Shown piece after piece: positions 1-8,423 of a stretch of DNA of 64,000 nucleotides. Position 1 is the stretch's first letter, and every line of letters starts with the position of its first letter. This DNA comes from Neobacillus sp. YX16. Its GTDB lineage: Bacteria > Bacillota > Bacilli > Bacillales > Cytobacillaceae. The DNA lies in NCBI RefSeq assembly GCF_030123505.1, contig NZ_CP126115.1, positions 2,494,001 through 2,558,000 of the forward strand, given 5' to 3'. A model generated the notes under the pieces. The model did not search any database. It was not told the DNA's origin and saw nothing but the letters and a program-made list of their open reading frames with translations. A program made the position numbers and the translations under genes.

Positions 1-2
1 TC

Positions 3-260
3 CTGCCAGAGGATGAAAAACTAAAAGAGCTTTCCATAATAAAGAAAGAAGTGGATCAAATCAATCGACACAGTATTTGTGGAGAGAATGAACTGAAATG
101 GGAAGTCAAAAAGCTGTTTGCAAACTACCGATCACTAACCTATATTGGTTTGGAATTACTTATTAAAGATGTCGTAAAGGATATAAAATGTAAATTTGGC
201 AGGATTGACAGGAATCAAGTTATGGATACAAATCGTAGCAGTAATCAGCACGAAAAGTAA
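3..260 (+). CDS. C-terminal part of an unknown protein (5' end outside window)
   Basis: The frame is open from the first bases of the window (it reads LPEDEKLKELSIIKKEVDQ) to a TAA at 258-260, so this is the last 85 residues of a longer protein. A GTG at 51 is possible as a start but has no ribosome site, and the frame continues upstream of it. The visible part is charged, probably helical, and has one Cys and no motif I recognise. There is no T-rich terminator directly after it. Function unknown. Confidence 0.5.
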   Translation: MPEDEKLKELSIIKKEVDQINRHSICGENELKWEVKKLFANYRSLTYIGLELLIKDVVKDIKCKFGRIDRNQVMDTNRSSNQHEK

Positions 261-510
261 GGTCATACAAACACCCCAAAAACACTACAAACCCCGAATT
301 TTGTAGGCTTTTGTCTATCGTATTTTATTGACTATAAATCTGAAAAATGTTAAATTTTAGTCAGCCGTTGCACGAGATTAGATTTATGTTACAAAGCTTG
401 TTCAAGTTTTAACTGAAGTTTGGATAAGAAAGTGGAAGTAAAGCTATCACGTTGTAATTTGGTGAATTTCACACATGGCTTAATCTAAGCCAATAGGAGG
501 ATTTTTTTAC
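261..510 (+). promoter_or_regulatory. Upstream region and probable long 5' leader of the cold-shock gene
   Basis: This 250-base AT-rich gap holds no open frame of note. Cold-shock genes usually have long structured leaders, so much of it may be transcribed; that is inference. The strong ribosome site AGGAGG lies at 497-502, nine bases before the csp ATG. I could not fix the promoter with confidence. Confidence 0.3.
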
Positions 511-711
511 ATGAAAAACGGTAAAGTAAAATGGTTCAACTCTGAAAAAGGTTTCGGATTTATCGAAGCTGAAGATGGAAACGACGTATTTGTTCACTAT
601 TCCGCTATCCAAACTGAAGGTTTCAAAACTTTAGAAGAAGGTCAAGAAGTATCTTTCGAAGTTGTTGAAGGTGCTCGTGGACCACAAGCTGCTAACGTAA
701 CTAAAAAGTAA
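511..711 (+). CDS. Cold-shock protein (CspA/CspB family)
   Basis: This is a single cold-shock domain of 66 residues, the usual length for Bacillus CspB/C/D. The RNP1-type motif [11 protein letters not shown] and the RNP2-type motif VFVHYSAI are both intact, and the N-terminus [13 protein letters not shown] is typical. It is known in the family to bind single-stranded RNA and DNA in the cytoplasm and act as an RNA chaperone during cold shock and growth. It has an ideal AGGAGG site and its own terminator just downstream, so it is a single-gene unit. I cannot tell which csp paralogue it is. Confidence 0.95.
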   Translation: MKNGKVKWFNSEKGFGFIEAEDGNDVFVHYSAIQTEGFKTLEEGQEVSFEVVEGARGPQAANVTKK

Positions 712-732
712 TTTATGAAGCCAATGATTTAA

Positions 733-762
733 CAGCCCGACCAATGCGTCGGGCTGTTTTTT
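733..762 (+). terminator. Rho-independent terminator of csp
   Basis: CAGCCCGAC pairs with GTCGGGCTG around a short loop, followed by six T. It lies 21 bases after the csp stop. Confidence 0.9.
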
Positions 763-837
763 GCATTTTGTGAAATAATCTTAACCCAGTATTGCCTTTA
801 ATTGCTTTGTTTTCCATCCTCATTTAAGTTGGTATTT

Positions 838-846
838 TGCTATAAT
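838..846 (+). promoter_or_regulatory. Extended -10 promoter for sbcDC
   Basis: TGCTATAAT is a perfect extended -10 (TGN TATAAT) about 37 bases before the sbcD ATG. No good -35 is seen at the right distance, as is common for extended -10 promoters. Confidence 0.5.
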
Positions 847-882
847 AGTATTTATGAGTTAATAAATGATGGGGTGACTAAA

Positions 883-2028
883 ATGAAATTTATCCATACT
901 GCCGACTGGCATTTAGGAAAGTTAGTACACGGTGTATATATGACGGATAATCAGCGTGAAGCACTAAATCAGTTTATAGAAATTGTTGCGGAAGAAAAGC
1001 CGGATGCGCTCGTGATTGCCGGTGATTTGTATGACCGTTCTGTTCCGCCAACAGACGCAGTAGAATTATTAGATGAAATTCTGTTTAAAATTAATGTTGA
1101 GCTAAAAACGCCTGTTGTTGCGATTGCAGGAAACCATGATAGCGCTGAACGTCTTTCATTTGGCAGCTCCTGGTATAAGCATAGCCAATTCTATTTATCT
1201 GGTAAGCTTTCGGATAGCTTTAAGCCAGTACAGGTTAACGGAGTCAATTTCTATTTAGTACCTTATGCAGAACCTGGAGTGGTACGACAACTTCTTGTAG
1301 ATGATTCGATTCATTCCCATCAGGATGCTATGAAAGCATTGATTGGCAGGATGGAGGAAAATTTGAATCCCAACGAGCCTAATGTGTTGGTAGGACATGC
1401 CTTTGTCTTAGGCGGGCAGACTTCAGACTCCGAACGTGTTTTATCCGTTGGGGGATCTGGTTGTGTAGGTGCAGAGCTTTTTGAACCATTTTCTTATACG
1501 GCACTGGGTCATCTCCACAGTCCCGATGCCATTAAACATAATAAGGTAAAATATTCCGGTTCCCTATTAAAGTATTCATTTTCAGAAGCAAAGCAAAATA
1601 AATCGATTTCCATTATTGAAATGGATGAGAAAGGAAATTTTTCTCATCGCTCTAGGTTCTTGAATCCAACACATGACATGCGTGAACTTGAAGGGCATCT
1701 AGAGGAGTTACTAGATCCTTATTTTTATGAAAAACAAAAATTACATGATTATCTGAAAATTACCTTGCTAGATGAAGGTGCATTACTTGATCCGATTAAT
1801 AAACTACGTCAGATATATCCGAACGTACTCCATCTTGAAAGGAAAATAGATATTACGGATTTGAAGAAAAAGCAGTCATTTAACATTACTCAAAATGAGA
1901 AAAAATCCGAGCTTGATTTGTTTGAGCAATTTTATGCGGAAATGACGACCGCAGAGTTTTCCGCCGATAAAAAAGAAGTTATGGCTGATGTGATTGGAAA
2001 AGTGTTAAGTGAGGAGGGTACAAAGTGA
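883..2028 (+). CDS. sbcD: Exonuclease subunit SbcD (Mre11-type nuclease)
   Basis: This is the calcineurin-like phosphoesterase subunit of the SbcCD (Mre11-Rad50) complex, which trims hairpins and protein-blocked DNA ends. The metal-site motifs are in order: HTADWHLGK at the N-terminus, IAGDLYDR, AGNHD, VGHAFV and LGHLHSP. A longer frame begins at 802, but the ATG at 883 follows a GGGGTGA site and starts the protein with the family's usual MKFIHTADWHLG, giving 381 residues. It overlaps sbcC by four bases (GTGA), so the two are translationally coupled. Confidence 0.96.
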   Translation: MKFIHTADWHLGKLVHGVYMTDNQREALNQFIEIVAEEKPDALVIAGDLYDRSVPPTDAVELLDEILFKINVELKTPVVAIAGNHDSAERLSFGSSWYKHSQFYLSGKLSDSFKPVQVNGVNFYLVPYAEPGVVRQLLVDDSIHSHQDAMKALIGRMEENLNPNEPNVLVGHAFVLGGQTSDSERVLSVGGSGCVGAELFEPFSYTALGHLHSPDAIKHNKVKYSGSLLKYSFSEAKQNKSISIIEMDEKGNFSHRSRFLNPTHDMRELEGHLEELLDPYFYEKQKLHDYLKITLLDEGALLDPINKLRQIYPNVLHLERKIDITDLKKKQSFNITQNEKKSELDLFEQFYAEMTTAEFSADKKEVMADVIGKVLSEEGTK

Positions 2029-5000
2029 GACCATTAAAACTAACTATGCAGGCATTTGGCCCTTATGCAGATGTTGAAATCATTGATTTCACTCAGCTGG
2101 GGAATCGCACGATGTTTGTCATTTCTGGTAAAACCGGATCTGGTAAAACCACTATTTTTGATGCAATTAGTTATGCGATTTATGGAAAAGCAAGCGGCGA
2201 AGACCGCAACGGCCCCGAATTAAGGAGCCAATTTGCAAGAGCAGATTTGGTAACAGAGGTTTCTCTCGACTTTTCAATCCGTAACAAAGTTTATTCGATC
2301 ACCCGCTTACCTCAACAGCCAAAAAAGAAAGAAAAGGGCGAAGGTTTTACGACATTACCAGCCAAAGCGGAATTATATAGTTGGGATGAGAAAGGTGAAA
2401 AGAAATTAATCGCCACCAAGATCAATGAGGTGGAGGAGAAGATTAAGGAAATTATGCTGATTGACAGCAACCAGTTCCGCCAAATCTTAATGATTCCTCA
2501 AGGTGAATTTCGTAAGCTGTTAACGTCCGACAGTAAGGATAAAGAAGTTATTTTACAGCGGTTGTTCCATACTCAAATTTATAAAATGGTGGAAGATAGG
2601 CTGAAGGTTGAATCAACAGAATTGAAGAATTCAGTTGAAATGCAGGTTCAAACTAGAAATGAAAACCTCAGACGTATTCAAACGGTAACAAACGACGAGC
2701 TAAAAGGATATTTAGAAGCAGACAGTGTTAACGATATGATCATGATGCCATTACTGCAGGACGAAATCAGTGGTATGGAAAGTCTGCTTGAAAAATTAGT
2801 TATTAGCTTGAAAGAAAAGGAACTGGAACAAGACTCCTTAAAAGGGAAGTTATTTGAAGCCGAAACGATTTTAAAGCAAATTCAAACAAGAGAAGCATTA
2901 AAAACAGAAAAAATTCAACTTGAATCACAAGTAGAAGTTTTTGCTGAAAAAGAAAAACAGGTACAACTTGCGCATAAAGCAGCATTATTGGCACAGCAAG
3001 AAGAGCTTTGCCATCGTCTAAAGCGAGAATTGGACCAACTGAAGGGAAATGTAACATCTATACAGAGCGAAATTGAAAAATTAGATGTTCTTACAAATCA
3101 ATATGAGCAACTGTGGCAGGTAGAGCAAGAGCGTGAAGGTGAACGGCAAATAGCACTAGATACCATTAATCAATTAATAAATATGAGAGACGATGTTTAT
3201 TCCTTTGCTGCTTTAGTAAAAGAGTATGCAATTGTGGAAGCCTCACTCAAGAGTGAAAAGGACAAGTATCAAAAAGCAGAAAATAATTTAGTTAGCTTGG
3301 AAGAACGAATCAAAGTACTAAACGACAAAAAGATAGACATTGAGAAAGGTAAGCTACAATATTTAGAAAATGACCATCAGATTGAAAAAATGGAGACCGA
3401 ACTTGATAAGCTAGAAAAATATGAACTTAACCTGGGACGCCATCAAGAAGCAGTACAAGATCTTAAAGTGAAATCCAGTAAGTTCGAAAATATAACCGCT
3501 AGATATTTGGATGCAAAGGCACTAGTTGAAGATATGGAGAATCAATGGCTGCATGGTCAAGCATCACTTCTGGCAGCACGACTTACTAGTGGTGAGGCAT
3601 GTCCAGTTTGTGGTTCAGAGCATCACCCCTCACCAGCTTCAACGAATCAAGCTCTAATCCCTAATGAAAAGGACCTGAAAGCTGCAAAGCAGCAGGCAGT
3701 TCTATTGGAAAAAGAAAAATCAGCAGCAGAATCTCAGTACTTTGAAAGTCAATCTATTGAAAAAACACAACGGGAAAAGTGTGAAGAGATTATAAACGAA
3801 ATACACGCTTATCGGATTGATTTTAAGGAATCGGATTTACAATTAACGAAAACAGAAGTGATTTCTAACAGAAATAAGTTACTTGAATCACAAAAAATAC
3901 TTGCTGCTCAAATTAAAATGCTTGATCAAATTAATCTTGAAATCGAAAAAAGCGATACGGAAAAAACAGCATTACAAAGGGCTATTCAGCAGTTTGCAGC
4001 ACATGTATCAGAATTGACTGTACAGTTTACTGAGAAGAGAACGAATTTAACTAGGATGATGAAGGTTATTCCTGAGAATCTTCGTACTGAAGCAGCCTAT
4101 GAAACAGCACTAACATCATCTAAAAAACATCATGAAATGTTAGTCAAAAGGCTCGAAGAGGCGCAGCAGCGATTACAAGCAGTGAAAGAAAAACAATCTG
4201 CTGAAACTGCCAGATTACAGGACGCGGTGATACACCACTCTAGCAAAGAGAATGAGTTGAAAACAGAAAAAGAACTCTTTGTTAATAGACTTGCAGAACA
4301 AGGTTTTATTAATTATGGGGAATACCATTCGGCTAAAAAAAGCGAAGCTGATATCCGTAGTCTTGAAGGTCAAATCCGCAGTTATCGTGAAGAGTTACGC
4401 TCTGTTTCAGACCGCTTAAAAGAATTGACTGAGCTTTTACAAGACATTAAGACCCCAGATGTTGATGGATTAAAAGTTTCTTTAGAGAATTTAGCCCGTG
4501 AAATTGAAGAGCTAACCAATCAGCGAACGGATCTATTTGTTAAAAAGAGAGACAATGTGGATATTTACAACAATGTCGAAAGAATTAATGAGCAAATGAA
4601 GGTGTTGGAGGAACGATATAAGCTGATTGGACATCTTCACGAAATTGCTAAAGGACAAAATACCTATCGAATTACGTTTGAACGCTATGTACTTGCTGCT
4701 TTCTTAGATGATATTTTGCGGGAGGCAAATGTTCGATTAAGGAAAATGACGGCAGGCCGATTTGAACTTCTAAGGAAAACAGACCGTTCGAAGGGGAATG
4801 TTCAAAGTGGCTTAGAGCTGCTTGTCTTTGACCAGTATACTGGTCAGGAGCGTCATGTAAAAACTTTATCCGGCGGAGAAAGCTTTAAAGCCTCTCTATC
4901 ATTAGCACTTGGATTAGCAGATGTCGTCCAAAACTATGCAGGCGGAGTTTCGTTAGAGACGATGTTTATTGATGAGGGCTTTGGAACGCTGGACCCTGAA

Positions 5001-5162
5001 TCACTTGATCAAGCGATTGAAGCACTGATGGATATCCAAAGCAGTGGACGCTTAGTCGGTATCATCTCGCATGTACCAGAGCTAAAAGAACGAATTGATA
5101 TTAGACTAGAGGTTATAGCAGGGCAAACCGGGAGCAGGACGGAATTTATTTTTACAAATTAA
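2025..5162 (+). CDS. sbcC: Exonuclease subunit SbcC (Rad50-type ATPase)
   Basis: This is the SMC-like ATPase partner of SbcD, 1045 residues and full length. Walker A is GKTGSGKTT at residues 35-43. Long coiled coils follow, broken near residue 526 by the zinc hook CPVC that dimerises the arms. The C-terminal half carries the ABC signature LSGGE and a Walker B ending in FIDEGFGTLD. It starts with GTG inside the sbcD stop. There is no clear terminator directly after it; the next structures are the 52-bp repeats and a bidirectional hairpin. Confidence 0.96.
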   Translation: MRPLKLTMQAFGPYADVEIIDFTQLGNRTMFVISGKTGSGKTTIFDAISYAIYGKASGEDRNGPELRSQFARADLVTEVSLDFSIRNKVYSITRLPQQPKKKEKGEGFTTLPAKAELYSWDEKGEKKLIATKINEVEEKIKEIMLIDSNQFRQILMIPQGEFRKLLTSDSKDKEVILQRLFHTQIYKMVEDRLKVESTELKNSVEMQVQTRNENLRRIQTVTNDELKGYLEADSVNDMIMMPLLQDEISGMESLLEKLVISLKEKELEQDSLKGKLFEAETILKQIQTREALKTEKIQLESQVEVFAEKEKQVQLAHKAALLAQQEELCHRLKRELDQLKGNVTSIQSEIEKLDVLTNQYEQLWQVEQEREGERQIALDTINQLINMRDDVYSFAALVKEYAIVEASLKSEKDKYQKAENNLVSLEERIKVLNDKKIDIEKGKLQYLENDHQIEKMETELDKLEKYELNLGRHQEAVQDLKVKSSKFENITARYLDAKALVEDMENQWLHGQASLLAARLTSGEACPVCGSEHHPSPASTNQALIPNEKDLKAAKQQAVLLEKEKSAAESQYFESQSIEKTQREKCEEIINEIHAYRIDFKESDLQLTKTEVISNRNKLLESQKILAAQIKMLDQINLEIEKSDTEKTALQRAIQQFAAHVSELTVQFTEKRTNLTRMMKVIPENLRTEAAYETALTSSKKHHEMLVKRLEEAQQRLQAVKEKQSAETARLQDAVIHHSSKENELKTEKELFVNRLAEQGFINYGEYHSAKKSEADIRSLEGQIRSYREELRSVSDRLKELTELLQDIKTPDVDGLKVSLENLAREIEELTNQRTDLFVKKRDNVDIYNNVERINEQMKVLEERYKLIGHLHEIAKGQNTYRITFERYVLAAFLDDILREANVRLRKMTAGRFELLRKTDRSKGNVQSGLELLVFDQYTGQERHVKTLSGGESFKASLSLALGLADVVQNYAGGVSLETMFIDEGFGTLDPESLDQAIEALMDIQSSGRLVGIISHVPELKERIDIRLEVIAGQTGSRTEFIFTN

Positions 5163-5177
5163 TAAGTTTGTTGTTTG

Positions 5178-5323
5178 GAGTGACCGAAACGTGAATAGAG
5201 ATGGGCTCATGGTCACTCAAGCGTGTTCGGAGTGACCTGATGATGAAAAAAGTATTGTACTCGGTCACTGAAGCGGGTCCTGAGTGACCGAAAATAAAAA
5301 AAATGTAGTGATTATGGTCACTT
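5178..5323. repeat. Three tandem copies of a 52-bp repeat with GTGACC/GGTCAC arms
   Basis: GAGTGACC begins at 5178, 5230 and 5282, an exact 52-base period. In each copy it is answered by GGTCACT at 5211, 5263 and 5316, leaving a 25-26 base spacer, so every unit can fold as a hairpin. Spacer sequences differ between copies while the arms are kept. The array lies between the convergent sbcC and monooxygenase-like genes. A lone unit at 55792 and a degenerate array at 38741 appear related. Confidence 0.85.
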
Positions 5324-5362
5324 AAAAAAACACGAGAGTTCATTGGGAATCTCGTGTTTTTT
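5324..5362. terminator. Bidirectional terminator between sbcC and the monooxygenase-like gene
   Basis: AAAACACGAGA pairs with TCTCGTGTTTT, with an A run on one side and a T run on the other, so it can end transcripts from both strands. Confidence 0.85.
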
Positions 5363-5383
5363 GTACTCATTATATTACTGTAC

Positions 5384-5701
5384 CTAAATGGCTTTAAAAT
5401 TGGGGAAAGGATATTGCGCTTCTGCTAGGGATGAGAGATTTGTCAGTTCGGCTACAAATGCAATTTGATTCCATACAGCCATGACTTTTTCAGATTGATG
5501 TGCCTTGTCAATCGCCTCACTAGACTTCCATTCCGCTATTTCAATGATTGTACCATCCTCAGTTTGAAGTGTTAGCAATTCACGTTCTGTTATTAATCCT
5601 TCATCTCTTAGGACGGGGATATGTACATTAAGGATTTCTTTTAATTCATTCTCTTTTCCAGGTTTCGGACGATATAGTGCCATAAACACGAGTTCAGACA
5701 T
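5384..5701 (-). CDS. Antibiotic biosynthesis monooxygenase-like (ABM fold) protein
   Basis: This 105-residue protein has the ABM/dimeric alpha-beta barrel pattern: an N-terminal strand (ELVFMALYRPKPGKENEL), a helix with a central Leu-rich stretch, a strand containing IIEIAEWKS, and a helix with HQSEKVMAVWNQ. Family members are small dimeric enzymes or stress proteins, and most have no known substrate. An AAGGAGG-type site precedes the ATG on the minus strand. It has its own terminator, so it is monocistronic. Assignment to the fold is fairly good; any activity is unproven. Confidence 0.7.
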   Translation of the reverse strand: MSELVFMALYRPKPGKENELKEILNVHIPVLRDEGLITERELLTLQTEDGTIIEIAEWKSSEAIDKAHQSEKVMAVWNQIAFVAELTNLSSLAEAQYPFPNFKAI

Positions 5702-5810
5702 ATATTAGCCTCCTTATTTTTATAGTAATCATCATAACCGTATATACTAAAAAACGTCAACAAATCGCTTGTAGCGCGTTGACTTATGACATAAAAACAT
5801 TGGTGATACA

Positions 5811-6548
5811 ATGGAAAAATATTTTCAAGCAGATGGTAAAGATGCCTTTATTTTATTTTCAAAAACACATTGGATGACGATATTTATTTTAGGTGGAGTA
5901 ATTGTCTTAATCTTTCTATTTAGAAGATTTCTTAGGAAGACAGCCCTCAATAGTATTGTCAGAATAGGATTGGCAGCCACTTTAATTATTTCAGAAATTA
6001 GTCTGCATGTATGGCTATGGCGTATAGGAGAGTGGACTATTCAATATTCTCTGCCATTCCATCTAAGCAGTATTTCCATCCTCCTATCCGCAGCTTTACT
6101 GCTTACTAGGAGCTATAGTCTTTTTGAATTTACCTATTTTGCAGGCGTTGGAAGCGCTCTGCAGGCAATGTTCACCCCTGATATTAGTGCTTATACGTTT
6201 CCCCATTTCCGTTATGTTCACTTTTTTATTTCGCATGGTGGAATCGTGGTGGCAAATTTATTTATGGTATTGGTAGAAAAATATAGACCAACTGCAAAGA
6301 GTATTTGGAAAGCTTTTTTGTTCTTAAATCTATATACTTTTTTTGTGTTTTTATTGAATTACTTTATTGCAGGAAATTATATGTATATCTCCGAAAAGCC
6401 AGTAAACCCATCGATTTTGAATTATTTAGGACCATGGCCATCGTATCTTTTTCCTTTAGAGGTCATTGCATTAATAACCTTTTTGTTATTGTATTTTCCA
6501 TTCTGGTTCATTAATAGATTTGAAAAAAGAAAGGGCGTAGACAAATGA
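5811..6548 (+). CDS. YwaF-like integral membrane protein (TIGR02206 family)
   Basis: This 245-residue protein has about six or seven membrane helices and conserved-looking features of the YwaF group, such as the TM segment with LPFHLSSISILLSA and the later FPHFRYVHFFISHGG. Function of the family is unknown. The ATG at 5811 has only a weak GGTGAT site. Its stop overlaps the next gene by ATGA, so the two are probably translated together. Confidence 0.7.
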   Translation: MEKYFQADGKDAFILFSKTHWMTIFILGGVIVLIFLFRRFLRKTALNSIVRIGLAATLIISEISLHVWLWRIGEWTIQYSLPFHLSSISILLSAALLLTRSYSLFEFTYFAGVGSALQAMFTPDISAYTFPHFRYVHFFISHGGIVVANLFMVLVEKYRPTAKSIWKAFLFLNLYTFFVFLLNYFIAGNYMYISEKPVNPSILNYLGPWPSYLFPLEVIALITFLLLYFPFWFINRFEKRKGVDK

Positions 6549-6994
6549 CATCAACATTTTCCCATAAGCAAATGGCAGTAAATTGTTTTAATGATGTTTG
6601 GGACTATCTTGAACTATCAGAACGAACAAAATTAGAAGAAGAGAAAATGATTCACCTAACACATTCGTCATTTTACCATTGGACCCAGGTAGAGGATCAT
6701 ACGCTACAAAATCTATCTATTGGATATTGGCAGCTTTCCAGAGTTTACGCAGTATTAAATCTTGGTGAGAGATCCTTTTACTTTGCAGAGCGGAGCTTAG
6801 AAGTAAGTGTGGAAAATGATATCGAGCCTTTTTATATTGGGTATGCCTATGAAGCATTAAGTAGGTCAGCACTTATGATAGGTAAAACTGATTTATCAGA
6901 TAAGTATTATCGGCTTGCAATGGACTTTGCCCAAAAAGTACATGATGATAACTCAAAAGAAATGCTTGTTATGGACTTAGAGACAATTAAATAA
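6545..6994 (+). CDS. Hypothetical TPR-like small protein
   Basis: This 149-residue soluble protein is all-helical in appearance, with repeated Tyr/Ala/Leu patterns (WQLSRVYAVLNLGERSFYFA and later AYEALSRSALMIGKTD), like tetratricopeptide repeats. It overlaps the ywaF-like stop by four bases. I recall no named family. The combination of a membrane protein and a helical-repeat partner may mean a joint function, but that is inference. A possible group II intron scrap follows 17 bases after the stop. Confidence 0.6.
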   Translation: MTSTFSHKQMAVNCFNDVWDYLELSERTKLEEEKMIHLTHSSFYHWTQVEDHTLQNLSIGYWQLSRVYAVLNLGERSFYFAERSLEVSVENDIEPFYIGYAYEALSRSALMIGKTDLSDKYYRLAMDFAQKVHDDNSKEMLVMDLETIK

Positions 6995-7515
6995 AAGAAA
7001 GATTTGAATTCACGTACGGTTCTGAGAGGGGCGCGACTTGTTGTTGCGCATAATCTGGCGTGAAAGCGCAAATAAAAGCAGTTGTTTTTTTGGTGTCCGC
7101 ACATACTTTTGCTTATATTAGGCATATTTTCAAGAGTAATGACAATTTAATTTAACTAAATTGGAAAGGAAGATTTAATATTGTAAGACATGACGAATAT
7201 TGTAAATAAGCTGTCAACGAGCATTCGAACATTTTGGTCACTAATCGACATTATCGGCTTCCGGGTTCTCTCATCCAACGGCTTTTCGGTCGTCAATCCA
7301 GCTTATTGTCTTCCGGCTTCCCTTGTCCAGACGATTTTGCAATCTAATACATAGATTATTTATTTCAGTTTTTTCCGGATTGTAACTGGAAAACAAACTT
7401 TCTCTTGCCAATTTTAATGAGCAGGTCAAGAGAGTTGTCTAGCACAGGCACCTTACTTTGAACATATTCTAATATAGTAATCAGATATTCAGACATATGA
7501 AAGGGGCTGTTGAGA
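6995..7515. other. Intergenic region with a possible intron scrap, otherwise unassigned
   Basis: This 520-base gap has no supported gene. The first part holds a 21-base match to the 3' end of a bacterial group II intron (7011-7031). The rest, around 7200-7420, has higher GC and short direct motifs (CGGCTTCC twice, at 7256 and 7313) but no convincing frame, hairpin array or promoter. Confidence 0.4.
7011..7031 (+). mobile_element. Remnant of a group II intron 3' end (domain V 3' strand)
   Basis: CACGTACGGTTCTGAGAGGG is nearly identical to the 3' strand of domain V and the start of domain VI in many bacterial group II introns, as I remember them. The matching 5' strand (a GAGCCGTA-type sequence) and a reverse transcriptase frame are absent, so at most a scrap survives. 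The match is by memory only. Confidence 0.4.
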
Positions 7516-8139
7516 GTGAATTTGGAAAATGAGATTGTCGATAAACTGGATAAAATTCATATATCGAAACAATCGGGCAGTGTGGAAATTAATAACCCAA
7601 CAAGTTTTAAGTTATTGGGAAAAGGACACCAAGGGGCTGTTTTTCAAATAGATGAAAATCGCTGTGTGAAAATCTACTGTGTGAAACAAGACCTGGATCG
7701 TGAGCTTCATGGATTGCAACTTGGAGGTAATATTGGCATTTGTCCAAAGGTGTATTTAACGGGAGAAAATTTTATTGTTATGGAATACTTGAAATATCCA
7801 ACTCTTTTCGAATATTTAGACCAGAATCCACTTGACAAGGAATTAACGGCCAAAATTATTGATGTATTGGATTCATTTGAACAAGCAGGCTACAATCGTT
7901 TCGATCATTCTGCACGGCACATCTATGTGGTTCCTGATGGGAAAATGAAAGTAATTGATGTGGTTCACATGATTAAACCTCAGCCTGTCCTCTTAGCAAA
8001 AAAACTAATTGGTGATATGGGGGTTAACGCTGAAGATTTCGTTCGATTTGTCCAAGAAATTAGTCCTAAATGGTTTAATCGCTGGGTAAATGATCCTGAT
8101 TTTCTCGATTTAATGACGAAAGTGAAAGGACAAGTATAG
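7516..8139 (+). CDS. YrzF-like protein kinase-fold protein
   Basis: This protein of 207 residues has a kinase-like layout: a glycine-rich loop GKGHQGAVF, a lysine in CVKIYCVK, a hinge-like IVMEYLKYPT, a catalytic-loop-like RFDHSARHIYV and an IDVVHM where DFG normally sits. The Asn of the catalytic loop is replaced, so activity is uncertain. The longest frame starts with TTG at 7510, but GTG at 7516 sits nine bases after AAGGGG and is preferred. It converges on a minus-strand cluster whose first gene is a shorter, more degenerate relative (13346-13996). Confidence 0.65.
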   Translation: MNLENEIVDKLDKIHISKQSGSVEINNPTSFKLLGKGHQGAVFQIDENRCVKIYCVKQDLDRELHGLQLGGNIGICPKVYLTGENFIVMEYLKYPTLFEYLDQNPLDKELTAKIIDVLDSFEQAGYNRFDHSARHIYVVPDGKMKVIDVVHMIKPQPVLLAKKLIGDMGVNAEDFVRFVQEISPKWFNRWVNDPDFLDLMTKVKGQV

Positions 8140-8341
8140 GTTAAGTGTACAGTTTTTCCCTCATTCTATTCGCTTCATTTACTCTGTAACACCTATGAGA
8201 GAAAGGTTTTATTTTGTCTAGAAGACTCGCCGATAGGCGAGCCCTTAAAGGCGGTTAATGAGACGTAGTTCGTCGAAAAGCACAGCTTTTCGACTGGGAT
8301 GCTTAAGCTTACTGAGCCCTTCCTTAGTGCACTAATGCTCG
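8140..8341. other. Intergenic region with strong inverted repeats, possible structured RNA or repeat element
   Basis: Two compact perfect hairpins can be drawn: CTCGCCGATAGGCGAG near 8226-8241 and GTCGAAAAGC...GCTTTTCGAC near 8273-8295. The stretch between them is GC-richer than its surroundings. No frame is supported. It could be a small RNA, an interspersed repeat or a decayed element. Confidence 0.35.
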
Positions 8342-8381
8342 AAAAGAAAGGATAAATTTGAAAAATTTATCCTTTCTTTTT
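8342..8381. terminator. Bidirectional terminator hairpin
   Basis: AAAGAAAGGATAAATTT pairs with AAATTTATCCTTTCTTT and is flanked by A and T runs. It ends the region downstream of the YrzF-like gene. Confidence 0.7.
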
Positions 8382-8389
8382 AGCCTAGA

Positions 8390-8418
8390 AAAGGTTCTGC
8401 CATGAGGCAGAACCTTTA
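8390..8418 (-). terminator. Terminator of the five-gene minus-strand cluster
   Basis: AAAGGTTCTGCC pairs with GGCAGAACCTTT; on the minus strand it is followed by a short T-rich tail and lies just after the HipA-like gene. Confidence 0.7.
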
Positions 8419-8423
8419 TTCCT

